DNA from: Halomonas cerina
GTDB lineage: Bacteria; Pseudomonadota; Gammaproteobacteria; Pseudomonadales; Halomonadaceae
Direction: 5' to 3'
DNA length: 64,000 nt
Assembly (NCBI RefSeq): GCF_014192215.1
Contig: NZ_JACHXP010000001.1
Coordinates: forward strand, 186,001 to 250,000
The stretch's first letter is position 1. Every line of letters begins with the position of its first letter. Made by a program: the position numbers and the translations under genes. Under the pieces are notes generated by a model. The model saw only the letters and a list, made by a program, of their open reading frames with translations. It did no database searches and was not told where the DNA came from. This document shows, in pieces, positions 57,088 through 64,000 of this stretch.

Positions 57088-57868
57088 TGCGCGCCGTCAC
57101 CCGGTCGAGCGTGATGCGGCCGGAACGGCCGAGGAGGCGCCGGTGGTGCGGGTGTTGGCATTGCTCGATGCCTCCCGCCACAGCCTGGCTGCGCTCACGG
57201 CCGCGGTGGATCTCGCCGTGAGCCGGCATGCCGATCTGGTGGCGCTTTTCGTCGAGGACCAGGACCTGCTGGGCAGCACCGGCTTTCCCTTCGCTCGCGA
57301 GATCGGTGCCTGTTCCGGCCAGGCGCGACGGCTGTCGCGGTCCGACCTGGAAGCCAGCCTCGCCCATCAGGCGCGGCGTGTCACCGAGGCGCTGGAGGCT
57401 GCGGTGATCGGTCGGGAAGTGCATCACGAGCTGCGGGTCAGTCGCGGCCGAGTGGTTAGCGAGGCCTTGTCGCTGGCCGGGCCGGGCGATCTGCTGGTGC
57501 TCGGCAAAGCCGGACTCTCGGGACACTGGGGCGCGCGCCTGGGCTCCACCAGTCGCGCGCTGATCGTCGAGGCGCCCTGCACGGTGATCATCTGGGACGA
57601 GCGTCTGCCCTTGGCCCGGGGGCCACTGCGTGTTCTGGACGCGCCGGAGCAGGCCGGCGATGACCGGCTGTCCATTCCCGAGGCGCTGTCGACCCTGTTC
57701 GACACCGTGGAGGTACTGAACACGCAGGATGCCCGGGAACTCGAGCGTCGGCTGGCACGGGCCGACAAGGGGGGGCTGCTGCTGCACCGTCCGCAGCTCG
57801 CCCGGCTACTCGGCCAGGATGCCGAGCTGCTGACACGGCTGCCACTCCCGGTGATCGTGGTGCCCTGA
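57071..57868 (+). CDS. Universal stress protein (UspA) family, tandem-like
   Basis: 265 aa from the ATG at 57071, after GGGAGGGTG and inside the end of the protease gene. The first 150 residues form a UspA domain: VRVLALLDASRHSLAALTAA at the start, and LLVLGKAGLSGHWGARLGSTS as the nucleotide-binding G-2x-G-9x-G(S/T)-like segment, then EAPCTVIIWD. The second half is shorter and lacks such motifs. Translation coupling to the protease suggests both act in the same stress response (inference). Confidence 0.8.
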   Translation: MTMNGDARRHPVERDAAGTAEEAPVVRVLALLDASRHSLAALTAAVDLAVSRHADLVALFVEDQDLLGSTGFPFAREIGACSGQARRLSRSDLEASLAHQARRVTEALEAAVIGREVHHELRVSRGRVVSEALSLAGPGDLLVLGKAGLSGHWGARLGSTSRALIVEAPCTVIIWDERLPLARGPLRVLDAPEQAGDDRLSIPEALSTLFDTVEVLNTQDARELERRLARADKGGLLLHRPQLARLLGQDAELLTRLPLPVIVVP

Positions 57869-57954
57869 GCGGTGCGGTCATCGCCCGCCGCCCCACAAGG
57901 CGGCGGCATTCTGGCAAGATGGGGCCTTTCGAGCCGACCACGAGGGCCCGCCAC

Positions 57955-58395
57955 ATGGCATACTTTCTGGTGATGGGCGGTCTGGCACTGTCCGTCCTCT
58001 TTACCCTGGCCTGGGGGCTCTATCAGGCCGGCCACTGGCTGCGTCGACGTCTGCGACCGGCTCCGGCGTCGGCCCGGCGCCGGGGGAGGCGCAAGTCGTC
58101 GACGACACCTGGCGCCCGCGGGCGCCAGGTGTCGAAGCGCCAAGGCGGTGCGTCTTCGCCCGCTCCGTGGCGACTGACCCGCGGGCTGGCCCGTTGCCGA
58201 TCCACTCTGCCACTGGGCCTGCTGGCGCTGCTGCTCTACGGCGGCAGCCGACTGGCCGAGCATGGCCTCGCTTATCGGGCCCACGAGCCCCCTGCTGGCT
58301 ACCATCACCTGGTCGACGGCCTGGGGTGGACGGCGGCCGTGCTGCTGGGGTTGGCCAGCCTGGCGCTGCTGGCCGGCTGGCGCTGTCGGGGCTGA
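57955..58395 (+). CDS. Small membrane protein of unknown function carrying a 32-bp palindrome
   Basis: 146 aa from the ATG at 57955. There are three hydrophobic helices: YFLVMGGLALSVLFTLAWGL near the start, PLGLLALLLYGGSRLA at about 84, and AAVLLGLASLALLAGW at the end. The basic, low-complexity loop between the first two (Arg/Lys/Ser/Pro-rich) is partly encoded by a perfect DNA palindrome (58103-58134). No family recognised. Confidence 0.6.
   Translation: MAYFLVMGGLALSVLFTLAWGLYQAGHWLRRRLRPAPASARRRGRRKSSTTPGARGRQVSKRQGGASSPAPWRLTRGLARCRSTLPLGLLALLLYGGSRLAEHGLAYRAHEPPAGYHHLVDGLGWTAAVLLGLASLALLAGWRCRG
58103..58134. repeat. Perfect 32-bp palindrome inside a coding region
   Basis: CGACACCTGGCGCCCG followed directly by its exact reverse complement with no loop. 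It lies in the cytoplasmic-loop part of the membrane protein gene, without breaking the frame. Possibly an inserted palindromic unit or a protein-binding site. Confidence 0.95.
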
Positions 58396-58453
58396 GACAG
58401 CCCCGCTATGCTGTCTCGGGATGGCCTTTCCTTCACGACAAGGAGTCCCGAGC

Positions 58454-60286
58454 ATGTCATGTCCGTTCGCCACGCTTCCCCGTCACCTGCGGGTGGCGTC
58501 CTTCTGTGCCCTGATGGCCTGGCTGCCGGCAGCGGCGCTGGCCGACACGTCCTTCGAGTACGATCGCCCGTCGATCTCGCCCGAGTCCGGCTCCGGGTTC
58601 GAGGACAAGCCCGGCTGGTCTACCGAGTCCTTCGCCGTGGCGGCGGCCAACCCGCTGGCCACCGATGCCGGCTATCAGGTGCTCAAGGCGGGCGGCTCCG
58701 CCCTCGATGCCGCCATCGCGGTGCAGATGGTGCTGACCCTGGTGGAGCCCCAGTCCAGCGGCATCGGTGGGGGGAGCTTTCTGATGCACTTCGATGGCGA
58801 GACGGTACAGGCCTATGATGGCCGGGAGACGGCGCCGGCCGCGGTGGACGAGAACCTCTTCCTGGATGGTGAGGGAAAGCCGCTCGATTTCATGGAGGCC
58901 GTGACTAGCGGTCGCTCCGTCGGGGTCCCCGGGACGTTGCGGATGCTCGAGATGGCCCACGAGGCCCATGGTCGCCTGCCCTGGGCTGCGCTGTTCGAGC
59001 CGGCCATCGCGCTGGCCGACGGGGGCTTCCCGGTGAGTGCCCGGCTGCATCAGAGCCTGGCCGATACCCCCGACCTGCTCGAGGATGCCCGGGCGGCGAG
59101 CTTCTTCTTTACCGATGAGGGCGAACCGCTGCCGGTCGGGCATACCCTGAAGAACCCGGCCCTGGCGGTGATCCTCCAGCGGATCGCCGAGCAGGGTAGC
59201 ACGGCCCTGCATACCGGCCCGGTGGCGGAGAACATCGTGGCCCGGGTACAGGGCCATCCCGCCATGCCCGGCCGTCTCAGTCGCGAGGACCTGGCCACCT
59301 ACACGGCCATGGAACGCGACCCGCTGTGTACCGACTGGCTGGCCTACCGGGTCTGTGGTTTCCCGCCGCCCTCGTCGGGGCACCTTACGGTCATGCAGAT
59401 CCTCGGCATGCTGGAGCAGCTGCCGCCCCTCGAGGCGCCGCCGGCCGACAAGCGGCCGAGCGTGGACTGGCTGCACCGCTTCCTCGAGGCCTCGCGCCTG
59501 GCCTTCGCCGACCGCAACCGCTATATCGCCGACCCGGCCTTCGTCGAGGCCCCCGGGGGGGACTGGACCACGCTGCTCGATCCCGACTACCTCGAGGCCC
59601 GGGCTAAGCTGATCGAGGCGGACACCAGCCTGGGCAGCGACGGCGCCAAGCCGGGCAACCCCGGCTCGCTGTCCACCACCTGGGCGGTGCAGCCCACCCA
59701 GCCGGAGCATGGGACCAGCCATGTCAGCATCGTCGATGCCCATGGCAATGCTCTGGCCCTGACCAGTTCCATCGAGCAGGCCTTCGGGGCCCGGATGCTG
59801 GCCGATGGTGGCACCGGCATGCCGGGGGGCTTTCTGCTCAACAACGAGCTGACCGACTTCTCCTTCCTGCCCCGCGATGAGGGCGGCACACCCATCGCCA
59901 ACCGTGTCGAGCCCGAGAAGCGTCCGCGCTCCAGCATGAGCCCCACCCTGGTGTTCGATCGGGGAGGAGAGCGGCTGGTGGCCAGCCTGGGCTCGGCGGG
60001 CGGGGCGGCGATCATCCACTATACGGCCAGGACCCTGGCGGCGATGCTGGACTGGGGGCTCGATGCCCAGCAGGCGATCGACCTGCCCCATGCGATCACC
60101 CTGGGGGGGACCGTCTACCTGGAGGAGGGGCACTTCTCCGAGGCGACGCGACAGGCGCTGGCCGAGCGCGGCCACGAGATCGACCCACGTGAGCTGACCA
60201 GCGGCCTGCAGGCGATCCGGCGCACGGAGGCGGGCTTCTTCGGGGGCGCCGACCCCCGCCGGGAGGGCGTAGTAATGGGCGACTGA
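58454..60286 (+). CDS. ggt: Gamma-glutamyltransferase (periplasmic)
   Basis: 610 aa. Signal peptide (about 1-30, ending LPAAALA). It hydrolyses or transfers the gamma-glutamyl group of glutathione. Motifs: LKAGGSALDAAIAVQMVLTL, QSSGIGGGSFLMH, and the autocleavage site EHGTSHVSIVDAHGNALALT, where Thr421 becomes the N-terminal nucleophile of the small subunit. Also present are KRPRSSMSPTLVF and GSAGGAAIIHYTAR. In the family the precursor is split at this Thr. ATG at 58454 with AAGGAG upstream. Convergent with the next gene, 25 bases apart. Confidence 0.95.
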   Translation: MSCPFATLPRHLRVASFCALMAWLPAAALADTSFEYDRPSISPESGSGFEDKPGWSTESFAVAAANPLATDAGYQVLKAGGSALDAAIAVQMVLTLVEPQSSGIGGGSFLMHFDGETVQAYDGRETAPAAVDENLFLDGEGKPLDFMEAVTSGRSVGVPGTLRMLEMAHEAHGRLPWAALFEPAIALADGGFPVSARLHQSLADTPDLLEDARAASFFFTDEGEPLPVGHTLKNPALAVILQRIAEQGSTALHTGPVAENIVARVQGHPAMPGRLSREDLATYTAMERDPLCTDWLAYRVCGFPPPSSGHLTVMQILGMLEQLPPLEAPPADKRPSVDWLHRFLEASRLAFADRNRYIADPAFVEAPGGDWTTLLDPDYLEARAKLIEADTSLGSDGAKPGNPGSLSTTWAVQPTQPEHGTSHVSIVDAHGNALALTSSIEQAFGARMLADGGTGMPGGFLLNNELTDFSFLPRDEGGTPIANRVEPEKRPRSSMSPTLVFDRGGERLVASLGSAGGAAIIHYTARTLAAMLDWGLDAQQAIDLPHAITLGGTVYLEEGHFSEATRQALAERGHEIDPRELTSGLQAIRRTEAGFFGGADPRREGVVMGD

Positions 60287-60311
60287 GTGATAGGGGCGTG
60301 AGCCGAGCGTC

Positions 60312-62195
60312 TCAGTCCCGTAGCCAGTTGCGCAGCTTCACCAGCATCAGGGCGCCGTCGCCCAGCCGGCGGCGCTCTGCCAGCAGGGCGGCCAGCCGGG
60401 CCGGCCGGTCGGTGATGATGCCGTCGATGCCGAGATCGATCAGCTGTGACATCCGCGTCGGATCATTGATGGTCCAGGCGTACAGCGCATAGCCGTAGTG
60501 GCGGGCGCGGCGGATCTCGTCCTCGTCGATGCGGTTGTGGCGCAGCGCCAGGGCATCGAAGCCTCGCCGGGGCAGGGTGCCGCGCATGACCAGCTGGGCG
60601 AGCAGGATGGTGCGGGCCTCGGGCGCTTGGCGCTTGATCTCGCGCAGCAGCCGATAGGACAGGGTCGCCAGGCCCATCCGGCGCAGGACCTGCGGGTCGC
60701 CACAGGCCGCCGCCTGGATCCGGTCAGGCGCGCGATGGCGACAGGCGCGCCGCCACCTGACCTCCTCGGCCAGCACCTCGAGCACCCGGCGTACCAGGAC
60801 CGTGCCGTCGCCCGGGGTTGGCTTGAGCTCGATCATCAGGGCGGCGCGCCCACGGATGCGCGCCAGCGTCTCGTCCAGGCCGGGAATGCGTTCCCCCACG
60901 TAGGCATCACCGAACCAGCTGCCCACGTCCACCGTGGCGAGGGTCTCGCGGTCGAGCGCATCGAGGCGCCGAGGATCGCCGGCGAGGCGCGCCAGGGTGG
61001 CGTCGTGGTAGAGCACCACCGCCTCGTCGGCGGTCAGCCGGACATCCACCTCGATGAGGTCGGCTCCCTCGGCGATCGCTTGCTCCACTGCGGCCAGGGT
61101 GTTCTCCGGGGCCGCCAGCGAGCTGCCCCGATGGGCGATGATGGCGACATCCTCGTGGAGCTCGAAGCGGTTGATGATCAGCCAGGCCTGGCCGATGGCG
61201 AAGAGCAGCACGGCCAGCTCGACGATCCAGGCCAGGCGCCCCGGGTGGGCGCCGGGAGGGGGAGCCGGGGGGCGTGGCTGGCGATGGGCCAGGCGCAGGT
61301 ACAGGCAGGTGGCCATCAGGGCATTGGCAGCGATGCCGATGAAGGTGATGGCCAGGGTCAGCAGGAGATAGGCGCTGACGTAGCCCAGCATCGCCGGTAC
61401 CAGGATGGCATCACGCTCGGGAAGGCGGTGCAGCAGCGGCGTGAACAGGCTGTCGAAGACAAGCGTCGCGAGCAGCGGCAGGAGGAGGATCCCGGCCAGT
61501 AGCACGAGGATCGACAGGGCGATGTGTCGCCCGCGCCCGCGGGTCAGGTGCTGACTGCGCCGCAGGGCACGGCGCGCCGACACGCCTTCGAGAATCAGGA
61601 TCGGCAGGGCGAGATGCCAGCGGGTATAGAGCAGGGCGGCAACCAGGGCCCAGCCGAGCACCACGGGCAGGGCGACGGCAAAAAATCCCCACAGGACCGG
61701 CGGGCGGACCTGCTGGACATAGTAGGGGTCCAGATGGCCGAGCAGCCCATCATGCAGGGCGAGCACCGCGAGCAGGGTCGGCAGGGCCAGCAGCAGCTGG
61801 CTGCCCACCTGCAGTACCACCAGGCTCGCCAGGGACGGCAGGCGGCGCAGGCAGGCCCACAGGGCCTCGAAGGCCAGGCGCACGTGGTGATCGCGAGGCC
61901 GTACCGCCACCAGGGTCATGCCGGCCTGCTGCAGGTAGAGCACCAGGAAGGCCAGGCCGAGGGCCGCCAGCAGCCAGAGCATGCCACCCGGGCTGACCAG
62001 GGTGTCGATCAGCTCGGCGTTGGTGATCACCGGCCCGCCGACCCGGCCCAGCAGGTAGGCCAGGGTCCAGCCGGCGGTCGGCAGCAGCAGGCTGGAGGCC
62101 AGCAGGGTGAAGAACAGGTGGTAGGCGATGAGCGGGCGCAGGTGATCACGCAGACTGCGCAGTACATCGCCCCCCAGTTGCGACAGGGCGAGCAT
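60312..62195 (-). CDS. Membrane-anchored glycerophosphodiester phosphodiesterase
   Basis: 627 aa from the ATG at 62195; a GTG 9 bases upstream is possible. The first 350 residues are a multi-helix membrane region (about eight helices) of the GPDPase_memb type, with RRALRRSQHLTRGRGRH between helices. The C-terminal catalytic domain has IIAHRGSSLAAPENTLAAVE (HRG and EN), ADLIEVDVRLTADEAVVLYH, and ALMIELKP, the metal and catalytic residues of the GDPD family. It cleaves glycerophosphodiesters to glycerol 3-phosphate and an alcohol; the catalytic domain should lie on one face of the inner membrane, side not known. Confidence 0.88.
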   Translation of the reverse strand: MLALSQLGGDVLRSLRDHLRPLIAYHLFFTLLASSLLLPTAGWTLAYLLGRVGGPVITNAELIDTLVSPGGMLWLLAALGLAFLVLYLQQAGMTLVAVRPRDHHVRLAFEALWACLRRLPSLASLVVLQVGSQLLLALPTLLAVLALHDGLLGHLDPYYVQQVRPPVLWGFFAVALPVVLGWALVAALLYTRWHLALPILILEGVSARRALRRSQHLTRGRGRHIALSILVLLAGILLLPLLATLVFDSLFTPLLHRLPERDAILVPAMLGYVSAYLLLTLAITFIGIAANALMATCLYLRLAHRQPRPPAPPPGAHPGRLAWIVELAVLLFAIGQAWLIINRFELHEDVAIIAHRGSSLAAPENTLAAVEQAIAEGADLIEVDVRLTADEAVVLYHDATLARLAGDPRRLDALDRETLATVDVGSWFGDAYVGERIPGLDETLARIRGRAALMIELKPTPGDGTVLVRRVLEVLAEEVRWRRACRHRAPDRIQAAACGDPQVLRRMGLATLSYRLLREIKRQAPEARTILLAQLVMRGTLPRRGFDALALRHNRIDEDEIRRARHYGYALYAWTINDPTRMSQLIDLGIDGIITDRPARLAALLAERRRLGDGALMLVKLRNWLRD

Positions 62196-62268
62196 GGGCG
62201 TCACCGTGTCTCGGCCAGGAGGTCAGAAGGGCGGCCACGCCCGTAACAAGACGGGCGGGCGTCCTGGC

Positions 62269-62754
62269 TCAATCCAGCGCCAGGCGGGTCTTTGCTACCA
62301 GGATGCCGTTGTTGTCCGCATAGAGCCACTGGCCGGGGGCGATGGTCACCCCGGCGAAGGTCACCGGGATGTCACGCTGCCCCTCGCCGCGCTTCTCGCT
62401 CTTGCGCGGATGGGCGCCGAGGGCCTGGATGCCGAGTTCTGTCTCGGCCAGGATGTCCACATCGCGCACGCAGCCGTACAGGATGATACCGGCCCAGCCG
62501 TTGCCGGCGGCCTGCTCGGCCAGCATGTCGCCGAGCATCGCGCAGCGGGTGGAGCCGCCGGCGTCGACCACCAGTACCGCACCCTCGCTGGACTCGGTGA
62601 CCGCCTCCTTGACCCGGGAGTTGTCCTCGAAGCACTTCACGGTACGCACTGGGCCGAAGAAGGCCTCGATACCGCCGATGTTGACGAAGATCGGGTCCAG
62701 GACCTGGACCTCGGGATAGGCATCGCAGATGTCCGGAGTGATGATCTGGCTCAT
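62269..62754 (-). CDS. RraA family protein (RNase E regulator or HMG aldolase-like)
   Basis: 161 aa, the RraA length. Start at 62754 with AGGAG 7 nt upstream. Family blocks: VVDAGGSTRCAMLGDMLAEQ, GWAGIILYGCVRDVDIL and GIQALGAHPRKSEKRGEGQR, then PGQWLYADNNGILV. E. coli RraA inhibits RNase E; others with the Gly-Arg-Asp pocket (here the Arg of STRC and GCVRD) have aldolase or decarboxylase activity. Annotation as RraA is safe at the family level only. Confidence 0.88.
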   Translation of the reverse strand: MSQIITPDICDAYPEVQVLDPIFVNIGGIEAFFGPVRTVKCFEDNSRVKEAVTESSEGAVLVVDAGGSTRCAMLGDMLAEQAAGNGWAGIILYGCVRDVDILAETELGIQALGAHPRKSEKRGEGQRDIPVTFAGVTIAPGQWLYADNNGILVAKTRLALD

Positions 62755-62848
62755 GGGGTGGCTCCTGTCGGCAATATCGATAACCCGATGATGCCATGCG
62801 ACGGCGCAAAGGGAACACCGTCTGGTCGGGCGTGCGGCCACCAGGCAT

Positions 62849-62873
62849 AAAAAAAGCGCCCCGACGGGGCGCT
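62849..62873 (-). terminator. Intrinsic terminator of acnB
   Basis: Read on the minus strand: GCGCCCC, loop GTC, GGGGCGC then a run of seven T. It lies 87 bases after the acnB stop. Confidence 0.92.
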
Positions 62874-62959
62874 TCGGTCATCGGCTCCGGCCACCGCGGA
62901 CGGCGGCCTTCGATGGTGCGAGCATCGGAGTCGAACTAACGTGGTCACAACACCGGGGT

Positions 62960-64000
62960 TCAGGCTTCCTGGGCGACCGGAATCACGCTGGAGGCCGCGT
63001 TCTGATACTCCTCGATCTCGTGGAAGTTCATGTAGCGGTAGATCTCGCCGGCCATGGCATCGAACTCGCCCATGTAGCGACGGTACTCGTCGACGCTGGG
63101 CAGGCGGCCTTCTACCGCGGCCACGGCCGCCAGCTCCGCCGAGGCCAGGTAGACGTTGGCCCCGTCGCCCAGGCGGTTGGGGAAGTTGCGGGTCGAGGTG
63201 GAGACCACGGTGCTCTTGGCGGCGACCCGGGCCTGGTTGCCCATGCACAGCGAGCAGCCCGGCATCTCCATGCGCGCCCCGGCGCGACCGTAGATGCCGT
63301 AGTAGCCCTCCTCGGTCAATTGGTGCTGGTCCATCTTGGTCGGCGGCGCCAGCCACAGGCGAGTCTTCAGGCTGCCGGCCGGCTGCTTCTCGAGCAGCTT
63401 GCCCGCGGCACGGAAGTGGCCGATGTTGGTCATGCACGAGCCGATGAACACCTCGTCGATCTTCTCGCCGGCCACATCCGACAGCAGGCGGGCGTCGTCC
63501 GGGTCGTTGGGGGCGCAGAGTACCGGCTCCTTAAGCGCCTCGAGATCGATCTCGATGACCTCGGCGTACTCGGCGTCCTGGTCGGCGCGCATCAGGCTCG
63601 GGTTGGCCAGCCATTCCTCCATGCCCTGGATGCGGCGCTCGATGGTACGACGGTCGCCGTAGCCGTTGGCGATCATCCACTTGAGCAGGGTGATGTTGGA
63701 CTTGAGGTACTCGGCGACCGAGTCCTCGCCCAGGGTGATGGTGCAGCCGGCGGCGCTGCGCTCGGCGGACGCATCGGAGAGTTCGAAGGCCTGCTCGACG
63801 GTGAGGTCCTCGAGGCCCTCGATCTCCAGCACACGGCCCGAGAAGGCGTTCTTCTTGCCCGACTTCTCGACGGTCAGCAGGCCTTGCTGGATGGCGTAGT
63901 AGGGGATGGCGTGGACCAGGTCGCGCAGGGTGACGCCCGGCTGGCGCTGGCCCTTGAAGCGCACCAGCACCGATTCCGGCATGTCCAGCGGCATCACGCC
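62960..64000 (-). CDS. acnB: Aconitate hydratase B, C-terminal part (5' end outside window)
   Basis: The frame is open to the right edge; 346 codons are present, starting inside the family sequence [17 protein letters not shown], so the true start lies beyond 64000 (AcnB is about 865 aa). It interconverts citrate and isocitrate. Iron-sulphur and substrate residues in this part: [20 protein letters not shown] with the first cluster Cys, and [20 protein letters not shown] with the other two. The C-terminus ([15 protein letters not shown]) is typical. Followed on the minus strand by a strong terminator. Confidence 0.97.
   Translation of the reverse strand, partial: GVMPLDMPESVLVRFKGQRQPGVTLRDLVHAIPYYAIQQGLLTVEKSGKKNAFSGRVLEIEGLEDLTVEQAFELSDASAERSAAGCTITLGEDSVAEYLKSNITLLKWMIANGYGDRRTIERRIQGMEEWLANPSLMRADQDAEYAEVIEIDLEALKEPVLCAPNDPDDARLLSDVAGEKIDEVFIGSCMTNIGHFRAAGKLLEKQPAGSLKTRLWLAPPTKMDQHQLTEEGYYGIYGRAGARMEMPGCSLCMGNQARVAAKSTVVSTSTRNFPNRLGDGANVYLASAELAAVAAVEGRLPSVDEYRRYMGEFDAMAGEIYRYMNFHEIEEYQNAASSVIPVAQEA

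Noticed and set aside
62910..62960. tRNA-like 3' end on the minus strand (TTCGACT loop and terminal CACCA) beside acnB
   Set aside because: The T-arm does not pair properly and the upstream part runs into the acnB coding end, so no cloverleaf can form; at most a remnant such as an old integration site.

Overview
The window reads as chromosomal DNA of a high-GC gammaproteobacterium, most likely a member of the Halomonadaceae (Halomonas or a close relative). This rests on the GC-rich codon use, the block gyrA-serC-pheA-tyrA/aroA-cmk-rpsA with the fused tyrA-aroA gene, a Pseudomonas-type MvaT nucleoid protein in place of H-NS, and a LiuR-controlled branched-chain acyl-CoA module. The assignment comes from gene content and memory of these families; no search was run.

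Layout. 1-3852: the C-terminal part of a Tc-toxin A-like pore-forming protein that runs in from the left edge. 3853-6080: accessory DNA with a possible decayed transposase, an Xre/ParS-type antitoxin plus RES-domain toxin pair with its own palindromic operator, and about 585 bases with no convincing gene. 6081-11479 (minus): a four-gene signalling operon (receiver-only response regulator, membrane PAS protein fused to a DEDDh exonuclease, tiny membrane protein, solute:sodium-symporter histidine kinase). 11676-16749 (minus): small membrane protein, nth, an intact IS1595-family element with 8-bp target duplications, an orphan RnfB-type ferredoxin, metG. 17032-19145 (plus): lipoprotein, TVP38 membrane protein, cytochrome P460-like protein. 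19190-25133 (minus): thiI, a small unknown protein, a LapD-like degenerate GGDEF/EAL receptor, an acyltransferase, rdgC.

25469-35218 (plus) is a housekeeping block: gyrA, serC, then aromatic amino acid synthesis (pheA, tyrA-aroA), cmk and rpsA. The gyrA/serC junction lies inside a palindromic repeat that supplies the gyrA stop codon and the serC ribosome site and start. 35579-36451 holds mvaT and a short MvaT-like protein without the DNA-binding half. 36461-39099 (minus) is pilD-coaE-yacG followed by a gene resembling the replication terminator protein Tus. nagZ and a purine phosphoribosyltransferase follow on the plus strand.

41042-46778 is a branched-chain acyl-CoA catabolic module: acyl-CoA ligase and LiuR on the minus strand, then acyl-CoA dehydrogenase, 3-hydroxyisobutyryl-CoA hydrolase and 3-hydroxyisobutyrate dehydrogenase on the plus strand, with a perfect LiuR-type operator between them. 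47026-50924 carries a MATE exporter, then glutaryl-CoA dehydrogenase with a CoA-transferase (lysine/glutarate catabolism). 51060-54532 is the divergent ppsR/ppsA pair. 54676-58395 holds a Lon-type protease, a universal stress protein and a small membrane protein. 58454-64000 holds gamma-glutamyltransferase, a membrane-anchored glycerophosphodiesterase, rraA, and acnB cut by the right edge. Heptanucleotide (SAGCGCC)n repeats of one family sit in three intergenic regions.

The least ordinary items are the toxin fragment, the MvaT-like protein without a DNA-binding domain beside mvaT, the Tus-like gene, the repeat-built gyrA/serC junction, the LapD-like receptor and the heptamer repeat family.
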